Positions 40,299-52,856 of a stretch of DNA of 64,000 bases are shown in pieces. The notes under the pieces are model-generated. The model saw only the letters and a list, made by a program, of their open reading frames with translations. It made no database searches and was not told the origin of the DNA. Every line of letters starts with the position of its first letter. The stretch's first letter is position 1. The position numbers and the translations under genes are program-made. The stretch comes from Massilia sp. TS11 (GTDB lineage: Bacteria > Pseudomonadota > Gammaproteobacteria > Burkholderiales > Burkholderiaceae_D), in the NCBI RefSeq assembly GCF_022012445.1, contig NZ_JAKLTS010000002.1, positions 372,001 to 436,000 of the forward strand, in the 5' to 3' direction.

Positions 40299-41639
40299 AT
40301 GCAGAATCAGTTCATCAAACCGCGCCTCACATTCTGGCAAATCTGGAATATGAGTGTCGGCTTCTTCGGCATCCAGTTCGGCTTCGCGCTGCAGAACTCG
40401 AATACCAGCCGCATCTTCAGCACCCTGGGCGCCAATCCCGACGATCTGGCCTTCTTCTGGCTGGCCGCGCCGGTGACCGGCCTGCTGGTGCAGCCGATCA
40501 TCGGCTACCTGTCCGACAACACCTGGCACCCGCGCTGGGGCCGCCGCCGCCCCTTCTTCTTCATCGGCGCGCTGCTGGCCTCGCTGGCCCTGGTGCTGAT
40601 GCCGAATTCGGCCTCGCTGTGGATGGCCGTGGCTGTGCTGTGGATGATGGACGCCTCGATCAATGTCTCGATGGAGCCGTTCCGCGCCTTCGTCGGCGAC
40701 AAGCTCAATAGCAGCCAGCAGACGGCCGGCTTCGCCATGCAGACCTTCATGATCGGCTGCGGCGCCGTGATCGCCTCGCTGCTGCCCTCGCTGTTCGATG
40801 CGCTCGGCTATTCGAATGTGCCGGTCAACGGCGGCATCCCCGAGACTGTGCGCTACGCCTTCTATGCGGGCGCGCTGGCCTATTTCAGCGCCGTCATGTG
40901 GACCGTGTGGAGCAGCGACGAAACCCCGCCCGCCGATCCGGCCGCCCTGGCGGCCCAGCGCGGCGGCCTGGGCCACGCGATCGGCGAGATCCTGCAGGGC
41001 TTCACGCGCATGCCCAAGACCATGGTGCAGCTGGCCGTGGTGCAGTTCTTCAGCTGGATCGCCCTGTTCGCCATGTGGATCTACACGACCTCGGGCATCG
41101 CCGACAATGTCTGGCATACGACCGATGCGCAGTCGGCCGCTTTCCAGGATGCCGGCAACTGGGTCGGCACCATGTTCGCCGTCTACAACGGCGTGTCGGC
41201 CCTGGCCGCCTTCCTGCTGCCGCTGGCGGCCCAGCGCATCAGCCGGCGTGGCGTGCACATGGCCTGCCTCGTGATCGGCGGCCTCAGCCTGGTCAGCATC
41301 TTCTTCATCGCCAGCAAGCAGATGCTGCTGCTGCCGATGGTCGGCGTCGGCCTGGCCTGGGCCAGCATCCTGACCATGCCGTATGCCATCCTGGTGGGCG
41401 CGCTGCCGGCCAATAAGATGGGCTACTACATGGGCGTGTTTAACTTCTTCATCGTGATTCCCCAGATCGTCAGCGGCCTGCTGCTCGGCTGGTTCACCAA
41501 GCACCTGTTCGGCGGCCATACTGTGCTGACCTTGGTGCTGGGCGGCTGTTCGATGATCCTCGCTGGCGTGCTCTGCCTGCTGGTGCAGGACCGCGTGGCC
41601 GACACGGCCGAGGCGCCGGCTGGCGCGGTGGCGGGCTGA
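40299..41639 (+). CDS. MFS maltose/maltodextrin transporter (SLC45-like)
   Basis: A 446-residue carrier with 12 predicted membrane segments. The N-terminus LTFWQIWNMSVGFFGIQFGFALQNSNTSRIF and GLLVQPIIGYLSDNTWHPRWGRRRPFFFIGAL are hallmarks of the SLC45-like proton-linked maltose carriers in TonB-receptor bacteria such as Caulobacter and Xanthomonas. It would bring maltose or short maltodextrins released outside the inner membrane into the cytoplasm. It follows the GH31 gene by 41 bases and precedes glgX by one base. Together with the carrier at 36360 the locus has two related but clearly different transporters. Confidence 0.88.
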   Translation: MQNQFIKPRLTFWQIWNMSVGFFGIQFGFALQNSNTSRIFSTLGANPDDLAFFWLAAPVTGLLVQPIIGYLSDNTWHPRWGRRRPFFFIGALLASLALVLMPNSASLWMAVAVLWMMDASINVSMEPFRAFVGDKLNSSQQTAGFAMQTFMIGCGAVIASLLPSLFDALGYSNVPVNGGIPETVRYAFYAGALAYFSAVMWTVWSSDETPPADPAALAAQRGGLGHAIGEILQGFTRMPKTMVQLAVVQFFSWIALFAMWIYTTSGIADNVWHTTDAQSAAFQDAGNWVGTMFAVYNGVSALAAFLLPLAAQRISRRGVHMACLVIGGLSLVSIFFIASKQMLLLPMVGVGLAWASILTMPYAILVGALPANKMGYYMGVFNFFIVIPQIVSGLLLGWFTKHLFGGHTVLTLVLGGCSMILAGVLCLLVQDRVADTAEAPAGAVAG

Positions 41640-41640
41640 G

Positions 41641-45332
<3,692 letters not shown>

Positions 45333-45343
45333 GGAGACGCATC

Positions 45344-46615
45344 ATGGACGCCACCCTGACCGACGCGGCACTGGCGCGCCAGCTGCCCAAGCGCACGGTG
45401 GCCCTGGTGCTGGCGGGCGGACGCGGTTCGCGCCTGGGCCCGCTGACCGCCAGCCGTGCCAAACCGGCCGTCTACTTTGGCGGCAAATTCCGCATCATCG
45501 ATTTCGTGCTGTCCAACTGCCTCAATTCCGGCATCCGCCGCATTGGCGTGGTCACCCAGTACAAATCGCATTCGCTGCTGCGCCACCTGCAGCGCGGCTG
45601 GAGCTTCCTGCGCGGGGAGCTGAACGAATTCATGGACCTGCTGCCGGCCCAGCAGCGCGTGGACGAGGAGCACTGGTACCGCGGCACGGCCGATGCGGTT
45701 TACCAGAACCTCGACATTCTGCGCTCCTACAAGCCCGATTATGTGCTCGTGCTGGCCGGCGACCATATCTACAAGATGGACTATTCGCTGATGCTGCTCG
45801 ACCATTACCGGCGCGGGGCGCGCTGCACGGTCGGCGCCATCGACGTGCCGCTCGAGCAGGCTGCGGCGTTCGGTGTGATGGGCGTCGATGCGCAGATGCG
45901 CATCACCAGCTTTGTTGAAAAGCCGGCCGCGCCGGTGCCCAATCCCGAGCGGCCGGACAGCTGTCTGGCGTCGATGGGCATCTATGTCTTCAATGCCGAT
46001 TACCTGTACCAACTGCTCGAGGACGATATCGCCAATCCCCAGTCGTCCCACGATTTTGGCAAGGACATCATCCCGCGCGTGGTCGGGGAGGGCGCGGCCG
46101 CGGCCCATGCGTTCGGCCTGTCCTGCGTGCCGCCGGCGCCGGGAGCGAGCGGCTATTGGCGCGATGTCGGCACGGTGGACGCGTTCTGGGCCGCCAATAT
46201 GGACCTGGCCACGATCTCGCCCGAACTCAATCTGTACGACCGCGACTGGCCGATCTGGACCTACCAGTCGCAGCTGCCGCCGGCCAAATTCATTTTCGAC
46301 GAACACGGCCAGCACGGGGTGACGGTCAACACCCTGGTCTCGGGCGGCTGCATCGTGCAGGGCTCGACGGTGGCCAACTCGGTCCTGTTTTATAACGTGC
46401 GCGTGGCCTCGTTCTGCCAGCTCGATCAGGTGGTGCTGCTGCCTTCCTGCGAAGTCAAGCCGCACTGCCGCCTGCGCAAGGTGGTGGTCGACCGCAGCGT
46501 CACCATCCCCGAAGGCATGGTCATCGGCGAGGATCCCGAGCTCGATGCGCGCCGCTTCTACCGCACGGCCGATGGCGTGGTGCTGGTCACGGCAGCCATG
46601 ATGGCGCGCCTATGA
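45344..46615 (+). CDS. glgC: Glucose-1-phosphate adenylyltransferase (ADP-glucose pyrophosphorylase)
   Basis: A 423-residue enzyme making ADP-glucose from glucose-1-phosphate and ATP, the committed step of glycogen synthesis. The nucleotide-binding start is [44 protein letters not shown] contains the catalytic aspartate; a left-handed beta-helix C-terminus (about 300-423) follows with [23 protein letters not shown]. The ATG follows GAGGAGACGC. It is placed 11 bases after pgm, and its stop overlaps the glgA start. Confidence 0.96.
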   Translation: MDATLTDAALARQLPKRTVALVLAGGRGSRLGPLTASRAKPAVYFGGKFRIIDFVLSNCLNSGIRRIGVVTQYKSHSLLRHLQRGWSFLRGELNEFMDLLPAQQRVDEEHWYRGTADAVYQNLDILRSYKPDYVLVLAGDHIYKMDYSLMLLDHYRRGARCTVGAIDVPLEQAAAFGVMGVDAQMRITSFVEKPAAPVPNPERPDSCLASMGIYVFNADYLYQLLEDDIANPQSSHDFGKDIIPRVVGEGAAAAHAFGLSCVPPAPGASGYWRDVGTVDAFWAANMDLATISPELNLYDRDWPIWTYQSQLPPAKFIFDEHGQHGVTVNTLVSGGCIVQGSTVANSVLFYNVRVASFCQLDQVVLLPSCEVKPHCRLRKVVVDRSVTIPEGMVIGEDPELDARRFYRTADGVVLVTAAMMARL

Positions 46616-48075
46616 GCGATCCGCGCCTGCCCGTCCTGCACGTCTGCACCGAGGTCTATCCGCTGCTGAAGACGGGCGGCCTGGCCGATGTGACGGGCGC
46701 TTTGCCGCGCGCCCAGCTTGGCCAGTGCGACGCGCGCCTGCTGCTGCCCGGCCTGCCCGCGATTCTCGCCGGCGTGCACGCGCTGATGCCGGTGGCCGTG
46801 CTGCCGCCGCGCTTTGGCGTGCGCGATGCGCGCCTGCTGCGCGGGCAGCTGGCCGATGGCCTGACGGCCTATGTGATCGCCGCGCCCGCCCTGTACGAAC
46901 GGCCCGGCAATCCGTATGCGGACGCGAACGGCCTGCCCTATGCCGACAACGCGCTGCGCTTTGCCCTGCTGGGCTGGGTGGCGGCGCGCCTGTGCCAGGG
47001 CCTGGACCCGCACTGGCAGCCCTGCGTCCTGCACTGCCACGACTGGCACGCCGGCCTGGCGCCGGCTTATGTGGCGGCCGCGCGCCGCGCCACCGGGCGC
47101 GCACTGGCCGGCACCGTCTTCACCGTGCACAACCTCGCGTATCAGGGCAGCTTTGCCGAGGAGGTGTTCGGCCAGCTTGGCCTGCCCGGCGATTTCTACG
47201 GCATCGAGGGCCTGGAGTTCTACGGCCAGGTGTCCTTCCTGAAGGCCGGCCTGTATTACGCCGACAAGCTCACTACCGTCAGCCCCAGCTATGGGCGCGA
47301 GATCGCCACGCCCGAGCAGGGCTGCGGCCTCGATGGCCTGCTGCGCGCGCGTGCGCGCGACCTGCACGGCATCCTCAATGGCATCGACGGCGTGGTCTGG
47401 GACCCGGCCAGCGATGCGCGCATCGCCGCCAATTACAATCCGCTCGACCGGCGCGGCAAGGGCGCCTGCAAACGCGCGCTGCAGCAGGAGTGCGGCCTGC
47501 AGGTGCGGGACGGCGCGCCGCTGTTCGTGATGGTCAGCCGACTGACCGAGCAGAAGGGCGTGCAACTGCTGCTGGGCGCCTTGCCCGAGATCGTCGCCAG
47601 CGGCAGCCAGCTGCTGGTGCTGGGCAGCGGCGAGGCCCGCTACGAGCACGCGCTGCGCGCCGCCGCCAACACCCATGCGGGCCAGGTCGCTGTGCGCATC
47701 GGCTATGACGAGGACCTGGCCCACCGCATGTTCGCCGGCGGCGACGTCTGCCTGGTCCCGTCGCGCTACGAGCCCTGCGGCCTGACCCAGTTGTACGGCC
47801 TGCGCTACGGCGCGCTGCCGCTGGTGCGGCGCGTCGGTGGCCTGGCCGATACCGTGGTCGACGCCACGCTCGAAGACCTGGATACGCGCAGCACCGGTTT
47901 TTGTTTCGACGCCTTCACGCAGGCCGCCCTGGGCGCGGCGCTGCGGCGCGTGCAGGCCCTGTGGCGGCGTTCCGCCGACTGGGCGCACGTGCAGGAGCGC
48001 GCCATGCGCCAGCCGGTTGGCTGGGATGACGCCGCTGCCCACTACCTCCGCCTTTATCAGGACATCACTCCCTAA
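46612..48075 (+). CDS. glgA: Glycogen synthase (ADP-glucose dependent, GT5)
   Basis: A 487-residue GT-B glycosyltransferase that adds glucose from ADP-glucose to growing glycogen. The ADP-glucose motif [13 protein letters not shown] is near the N-terminus, [10 protein letters not shown] lies between the domains, and the C-terminal domain has [19 protein letters not shown] and the EX7E-type region [33 protein letters not shown]. The length is normal. It overlaps glgC by 4 bases and is followed after 3 bases by the MalS-like amylase gene. Confidence 0.95.
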   Translation: MSDPRLPVLHVCTEVYPLLKTGGLADVTGALPRAQLGQCDARLLLPGLPAILAGVHALMPVAVLPPRFGVRDARLLRGQLADGLTAYVIAAPALYERPGNPYADANGLPYADNALRFALLGWVAARLCQGLDPHWQPCVLHCHDWHAGLAPAYVAAARRATGRALAGTVFTVHNLAYQGSFAEEVFGQLGLPGDFYGIEGLEFYGQVSFLKAGLYYADKLTTVSPSYGREIATPEQGCGLDGLLRARARDLHGILNGIDGVVWDPASDARIAANYNPLDRRGKGACKRALQQECGLQVRDGAPLFVMVSRLTEQKGVQLLLGALPEIVASGSQLLVLGSGEARYEHALRAAANTHAGQVAVRIGYDEDLAHRMFAGGDVCLVPSRYEPCGLTQLYGLRYGALPLVRRVGGLADTVVDATLEDLDTRSTGFCFDAFTQAALGAALRRVQALWRRSADWAHVQERAMRQPVGWDDAAAHYLRLYQDITP

Positions 48076-48078
48076 ACA

Positions 48079-49701
48079 ATGAAGACCACCGCACTTGCCC
48101 TTGCCCTCAGCCTCGCCTTCGTCAGCGCCGTCGCCGCGCCGGCCCAGCCCTTCCGCTGGGAGAACGCCACCGTCTACTTCATGCTGACCGACCGCTTCGC
48201 CAACGGCGACCCGGCCAACGACCTGGCTTACGGACGCCAGCGCAATGCGGCGCCGGCGCGTGGTTATGAGGGCGGTGACTTCAAGGGCATCACGGCCAAG
48301 ATCAAGGCGGGCTACTTCACCGAACTCGGTGTCGACGCCTTGTGGATCACGCCGCCGTCGGAGCAGATCCATGGCGCCACCGACGAGGGAACCGGCCGCT
48401 CCTACGGCTTTCATGGCTATTGGCCGCGCGACTTCACCGCCATCGACGCCAATCTGGGCAGCGCGGCCGATCTGCACGAACTGGTCGACACCGCCCACGC
48501 CCACGGCCTGCGCGTGCTGCTCGACGTGGTGATGAACCACACCGGCCCCGTCACCGAGCAGGACCCGGTGTGGCCGGCCGGCTGGGTGCGCACCAGTCCC
48601 GTTTGCGATTTCAAGGACGTGCCGGGCACGGTGCGCTGCACGCTGGTGAAGAACCTGCCCGACATCCGGACCGAGTCCGATGGTCCGGTGGAGGTGCCGC
48701 CCTTCCTGGCCGCCAAATGGCGTGCCGAGGGCCGCTACGAACGTGAAATGCAGTCGCTCGACGCCTTCTTCGCCCGCACCGGCCTGGCGCGCGCGCCGCG
48801 CAATTACCTGATCAAATGGCATGCCGACTGGGTGCGCACTTTTGGCTTCGACGGCTTCCGCGCCGACACCGTCAAGCACGTGGAGCCCGAAGTCTGGCTG
48901 GCCCTCAAGCAGGAGGCCAGCCGCGCCTATGAGGACTGGAAGCGCGCCAATCCCGGCAAGGCGCCCGGCGATCTGCCCTTTTACATGACGGCCGAAGTCT
49001 ATAACTACGGCATCCGCGATGGTCTGGCCTTCGCCATCGGCGCGCAGAAGATCAACTACCGCGCCGTTGGTTTCGACAGCATGATCAACTTCACGCTCAA
49101 GACCGACGCCCAGGCCGACTACGAGACCCTGTTCTCGAGCTATGCGCGTGAACTGCACACGCCCGGGCGTGGCCTGTGGGTGCTCAATTATCTGAGTTCA
49201 CACGACGATGGCGCGCCGTTTGACGCCCTGCGCCGCAAGCCCTATGAATCGGCCAACAAGCTGCTGCTCGCGCCGGGCGCGGCCCAGATCTACTACGGCG
49301 ACGAAACGGCGCGCGTGCTGCAGGTGGCCGGCGCCCAGGGTGACGCCCATCTGCGCTCCTTCATGAACTGGGATGCGCTGGCGCGCGACCCGGAAGTGCA
49401 GGCCGTGCGCGCGCACTGGTCCAAGCTGGGCCGCTTCCGCCAGGCCCACCCGGCCATTGGCGCCGGCAGCCACCAGCGCCTGGCGCAGGCGCCCTATACC
49501 TTCGCCCGCAAGCTCGGCGCGGATCAGGTGGTGGTCGCGCTCGACACCGTGCCGGGCCAAGCCGTGCAGCTGCCGGTGGCAGGCGTATTCGCCGAGGGCC
49601 AGCTGCTGCGTGACCACTACAGCGGCGAGCAGCTGCGCGTGCAGGACGGGCAGGTGCGCCTGAGCCGGCCGGGCCGCGCCGTGCTGCTGGCGGCGGATTG
49701 A
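48079..49701 (+). CDS. Periplasmic alpha-amylase, MalS-like (GH13)
   Basis: A 540-residue exported amylase with signal peptide MKTTALALALSLAFVSAVAA. The barrel has YFMLTDRFANGDPANDLAYG, GYWPRDFTAIDANLGSAADLHEL, VLLDVVMNHTG, GFDGFRADTVKHVEPEVW (nucleophile), FYMTAEVYNYG (acid/base) and YLSSHDDG. The region around the nucleophile resembles E. coli MalS (WVRxxGxDGFRxDTxKHVE), but the protein is shorter and lacks its N-terminal extension. It would cut longer maltodextrins for the GH31 enzyme and the MFS carriers. Starting 3 bases after glgA, it places an exported enzyme at the end of a mainly cytoplasmic glycogen operon. No clear terminator follows. Confidence 0.88.
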   Translation: MKTTALALALSLAFVSAVAAPAQPFRWENATVYFMLTDRFANGDPANDLAYGRQRNAAPARGYEGGDFKGITAKIKAGYFTELGVDALWITPPSEQIHGATDEGTGRSYGFHGYWPRDFTAIDANLGSAADLHELVDTAHAHGLRVLLDVVMNHTGPVTEQDPVWPAGWVRTSPVCDFKDVPGTVRCTLVKNLPDIRTESDGPVEVPPFLAAKWRAEGRYEREMQSLDAFFARTGLARAPRNYLIKWHADWVRTFGFDGFRADTVKHVEPEVWLALKQEASRAYEDWKRANPGKAPGDLPFYMTAEVYNYGIRDGLAFAIGAQKINYRAVGFDSMINFTLKTDAQADYETLFSSYARELHTPGRGLWVLNYLSSHDDGAPFDALRRKPYESANKLLLAPGAAQIYYGDETARVLQVAGAQGDAHLRSFMNWDALARDPEVQAVRAHWSKLGRFRQAHPAIGAGSHQRLAQAPYTFARKLGADQVVVALDTVPGQAVQLPVAGVFAEGQLLRDHYSGEQLRVQDGQVRLSRPGRAVLLAAD

Positions 49702-49772
49702 ACTTGCGGCAATTTTGCAACAGTCGGCACGGGCGCGCCTAGTCCTTTTGGCCTAGATGGCGGCAAAAGTGG

Positions 49773-49787
49773 TCTGATGCCATCAGA
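49773..49787. promoter_or_regulatory. Palindrome upstream of the pectin-locus receptor promoter
   Basis: TCTGATG-C-CATCAGA is a perfect 7+7 inverted repeat just upstream of the candidate -35 element. Its sequence differs from the two TGGT-N3-ACCA sites, so it may bind another regulator or be chance; its position before a regulated promoter favours an activator or accessory site. Confidence 0.4.
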
Positions 49788-49793
49788 TTCTTC

Positions 49794-49822
49794 TTGGCAA
49801 AGTGGTCTAACCACTTTAGCAT
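49794..49822 (+). promoter_or_regulatory. Candidate promoter of the pectin-locus TonB receptor
   Basis: TTGGCA (49794-49799, five of six) and TAGCAT (49817-49822, four of six) with a 17-base spacer. The first GntR-type palindrome fills the spacer and the second covers the -10 and start region, the standard layout for repression. Confidence 0.5.
49799..49817. promoter_or_regulatory. GntR/FadR-type operator 1
   Basis: AAAGTGGTCTAACCACTTT is a perfect 8+8 inverted repeat with a 3-base centre. The core TGGT-N3-ACCA fits the TNGTNNNACNA consensus of FadR-subfamily GntR regulators, which includes the uronate regulators UxuR and ExuR. It lies between the candidate -35 and -10. Confidence 0.65.
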
Positions 49823-49838
49823 TTGGTTTTACCAAATG
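49820..49838. promoter_or_regulatory. GntR/FadR-type operator 2
   Basis: CATTTGGTTTTACCAAATG is a perfect 8+8 inverted repeat with the same TGGT-N3-ACCA core, 21 bases (two helical turns) centre to centre from operator 1, so two dimers could bind the same face of the DNA. It covers the -10 and probable start site. Confidence 0.65.
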
Positions 49839-49889
49839 AAAATAAGCGATCGAACCAATCCGGTCGCCAGAAAACCAAGAGGAGATAGC

Positions 49890-52799
49890 ATGACTTCGAC
49901 GCGCAAGCCGCAATTGCAGCGTGCCGCCATGGCCTCGGCCGTGGCAGTGGCCCTGCTCCAGATGGCCGCCCAGGCCGCCGCTCAAAGCACCGCTGGTGAA
50001 ACCGCCACCCCGTCCGTGGTGGTGACCGGCTCGCTGATCCGCCGTGCCGCCGACGAAGGCGCGACGCCGCTGATGACCATCAAGGCGACCGAGCTGGAGC
50101 AGCGCGGTAACACCGAACTCAAGGATCTGGTGCTGGAAATGCCGCAGTCGCTCTCGCTCGGCACCAACTCCGGCGCGGCCGGCCCGATCACCAACCTGCG
50201 CGGCCTCGGCCCGATGCGCACCCTGACCCTGCTGAACGGCCGCCGCCTGGCGAATGAGCCGCTGCAGGACCAGTACGTGTCGGTCAATGTCATCCCGCGC
50301 ATGGCGCTCGACCGCGTCGAAACCCTGAACGGCGGCGCCTCCTCGATCTACGGCGCCGACGCCATCGGCGGCGTGCAGAACTTCTGGACCAAGCGCGGCT
50401 ACGTGGGCGCGGCCGCCAAGGTCGAATACGCGACGCCGGAGCTGCATGGCGGCGGCGACACCGAAAGCGTGGGCGCCATCTTCGGCATGGGCAGCCTGCA
50501 GAAGGACGGCTGGAACGCCTACATCGCGGTTGACCAGCAGACCAAGTCGGCGCTGTTCCAGAAGGACCGCCCGCAGCAGTTCGACCCGGCCATCCAGCAG
50601 GGCCTGGGCCTGGGCCTGACGCCGGACGCGCGCAATGCCAACCCCTTGGCCAACTTCGGCTTCAGCCGTTCGTCGAACACCAACTACAACCCGGCCTTCG
50701 CCAGCGGCTGCCAGAGCCCGTATTCCTACGCCACGCTCGGCAATCTGAGCACGGCCGCCACCCCGACCTATGCGCCGGGCTGCGCCCGCAACCCGATGTT
50801 CTGGACCGCCGTCACCGACGGCAGCAAGATCACCACGGTCAGCGCACGCGCCAGCATGAATCTGGCGGGCGGCCACAAGATCGACCTCGACATCCTGCAT
50901 AGCGACTTCATCGTGCAGAAGTACCGCGGCATGCAGGTGCCCGGTTCGGCCAACCCGTTCACCACCTACTCGCTGGCGCCGACCAGCCGCTTCTACCCGG
51001 GCGCGGGCCTGACCCCGGCCGTGCAGGTCGTGGGCAGCAACACCGGCAGCAATACGCCGACCATGTACATCGACGCCACCAAGACGCCGGGCACGGTCAG
51101 CAACCTGAACATGAACAACCGCACCATCTACTTCCAGTGGGGCCCCGGAGAACTCGGCCCGGCCTACCGGAACGATGAGCAGAACAATGACCGCCTGGTG
51201 CTGTCGATGGAAGGCGAGCTGGCCGGCTGGGACTACCGCGTGGGCTGGAACTACGGCCAGTCCGAGCGCGATACCCGCGCCGGCGCCGGCTACATCCTCT
51301 ACACCAAGGCGCAGGAAGGCTTCGACAAGGGCATCCTCAATCCCTTCGGCGCCCAGGATGCGGCCGGTCTGGCCTACCTGAAGAGCATCGAAGCACGCGA
51401 CTACACCTATCGCCTGAACAAAGCCTACAACCAGAGCATCGACGCCACCGTGTCGCGCCCGGTGTGGAAGCTCGCGGGCGGCGATATGATCCTGGCCGTA
51501 TCCGGTGAGCTGCGGCGCGATTCGGCGCGCACCTTCAATGCGCCGCTCGACTACGTGCTGAAGAAGGCCGATGGCAGCTATAACATCGACGCCTCGGGCA
51601 ATGTGGTGCAGACCGATCTGGTGGGCGAAACCCCGCAGGGCGTGGCCAAGAAGCTGCATCGCGATATCAGCTCGCTGGTGCTGGAAGTGGACGCGCCGAT
51701 CACCGATAAATTCCTGCTCAATGGTGCCGTGCGCGCCGACCATTATCAGGATCTGAAGACCACCACCGTCAATCCGAAGCTGGCCGCGCGCTGGCAGCCG
51801 ATGCAGAATCTGGTGCTGCGTTCCTCGCTGTCTTCGGGCTTCCGCGCCCCGTCGATCATGGACATCCAGAACCCGACGCCGGAGGTGCGTACCCAGGTGA
51901 TGGACGATCCGGTCCTGTGCCCGAGCAGCCAGCCGACCGTGGCCGGCACCGGCAACCCGGTGGCAGGCTATACGCGCGACCAGGTGTGTAATGTGCTGAC
52001 CACCTATTGGACCAAGTCGCCGAACAACGATTTCCTGAAGCCGGAAAAATCGCGCGGCTTCTCGTTCGGCTTCGCCTACGAGCCGGTGAAGAACCTGTCG
52101 ATCACGGTCGATTATTGGGGCCTGCTGCTGAAGGACGTGCTGGGCGCCGTCGCCATCGCCGAGATTCAGCAGAATCCGGCCAAGTACGCCTCGACCTTCG
52201 TGCGCGGCTCGAATGGCCTGATCGATCACATCGTGGCCAGCCAGGCCAACCGCGGCCAGACCCGCATCCGCGGCGCCGACCTGTCGGCCGCCTACACCTT
52301 CCCGAAAACGAGCTTCGGCGGCTTTGATCTGAAGCTCGATGGCAGCTGGTACCACAAGTACGAGTTCCAGGCCGAGAAGGATGGCGTGTGGCTGTCGAAC
52401 GTGGGCATCATCACCAACGACGGCCGCTTCGGCGGCGCCGGTCCGAACTCGGGCCTGGCCGGCATGCCGCAGCTGAACCCGCGCTGGAAGCACACGCTGG
52501 CCTTCAGCTACAACTACGGCGACTGGCGCGCGACCCTGTCGCAGCGCTTTAACACCGGCTTCACCGATCAGACGCCGCGTGCCGGTTCGACGATGACCAA
52601 GGTCGACTCGTTCAGCCAGTACAACCTGAATACGCGCTACACCGGCATCAAGAACACGACCATCCAGCTGGGGGTGAACAACATCTTCCGCAAGTGGCCG
52701 CCGCTGACCGCCGACACCATCTACAGCACCGGCTATATCACCAGCCTGGCCGACATGATGGGCCGCGTCTACCGGATGTCGGTGGAATACAAGTTCTGA
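49890..52799 (+). CDS. TonB-dependent receptor of the pectin locus
   Basis: A 969-residue outer-membrane receptor. Signal peptide MASAVAVALLQMAAQAAAQ follows a charged N-terminus; TonB box and plug are in SVVVTGSLIRRAADEGATPLMTI and ITNLRGLGPMRTLTLLNGRRL, then VETLNGGASSIYGADAIGG. The barrel ends in MSVEYKF with the terminal phenylalanine. It belongs to a different receptor branch from the one at 16449. The start at 49890 follows GAGGAGA; a longer frame through the operators is rejected. Promoter, two GntR-type operators and downstream pectin genes suggest that it imports oligogalacturonides or larger pectin fragments, which is inference. A terminator follows it. Confidence 0.88.
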   Translation: MTSTRKPQLQRAAMASAVAVALLQMAAQAAAQSTAGETATPSVVVTGSLIRRAADEGATPLMTIKATELEQRGNTELKDLVLEMPQSLSLGTNSGAAGPITNLRGLGPMRTLTLLNGRRLANEPLQDQYVSVNVIPRMALDRVETLNGGASSIYGADAIGGVQNFWTKRGYVGAAAKVEYATPELHGGGDTESVGAIFGMGSLQKDGWNAYIAVDQQTKSALFQKDRPQQFDPAIQQGLGLGLTPDARNANPLANFGFSRSSNTNYNPAFASGCQSPYSYATLGNLSTAATPTYAPGCARNPMFWTAVTDGSKITTVSARASMNLAGGHKIDLDILHSDFIVQKYRGMQVPGSANPFTTYSLAPTSRFYPGAGLTPAVQVVGSNTGSNTPTMYIDATKTPGTVSNLNMNNRTIYFQWGPGELGPAYRNDEQNNDRLVLSMEGELAGWDYRVGWNYGQSERDTRAGAGYILYTKAQEGFDKGILNPFGAQDAAGLAYLKSIEARDYTYRLNKAYNQSIDATVSRPVWKLAGGDMILAVSGELRRDSARTFNAPLDYVLKKADGSYNIDASGNVVQTDLVGETPQGVAKKLHRDISSLVLEVDAPITDKFLLNGAVRADHYQDLKTTTVNPKLAARWQPMQNLVLRSSLSSGFRAPSIMDIQNPTPEVRTQVMDDPVLCPSSQPTVAGTGNPVAGYTRDQVCNVLTTYWTKSPNNDFLKPEKSRGFSFGFAYEPVKNLSITVDYWGLLLKDVLGAVAIAEIQQNPAKYASTFVRGSNGLIDHIVASQANRGQTRIRGADLSAAYTFPKTSFGGFDLKLDGSWYHKYEFQAEKDGVWLSNVGIITNDGRFGGAGPNSGLAGMPQLNPRWKHTLAFSYNYGDWRATLSQRFNTGFTDQTPRAGSTMTKVDSFSQYNLNTRYTGIKNTTIQLGVNNIFRKWPPLTADTIYSTGYITSLADMMGRVYRMSVEYKF

Positions 52800-52814
52800 T
52801 CGATTCCTAGGTAT

Positions 52815-52848
52815 GGGCGGGCAGCGCGAGCGGTCCGCCCTTTTTTTT
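52815..52848 (+). terminator. Intrinsic terminator between receptor and pectin hydrolase genes
   Basis: GGGCGG (52815-52820) and CCGCCC (52835-52840) form the base of a stem with inner pairing possible, followed directly by eight T residues (52841-52848). It lies 15 bases after the receptor stop and 8 bases before the next start codon, so the pectin genes probably receive attenuated readthrough. Confidence 0.85.
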
Positions 52849-52856
52849 CTTCTGCG

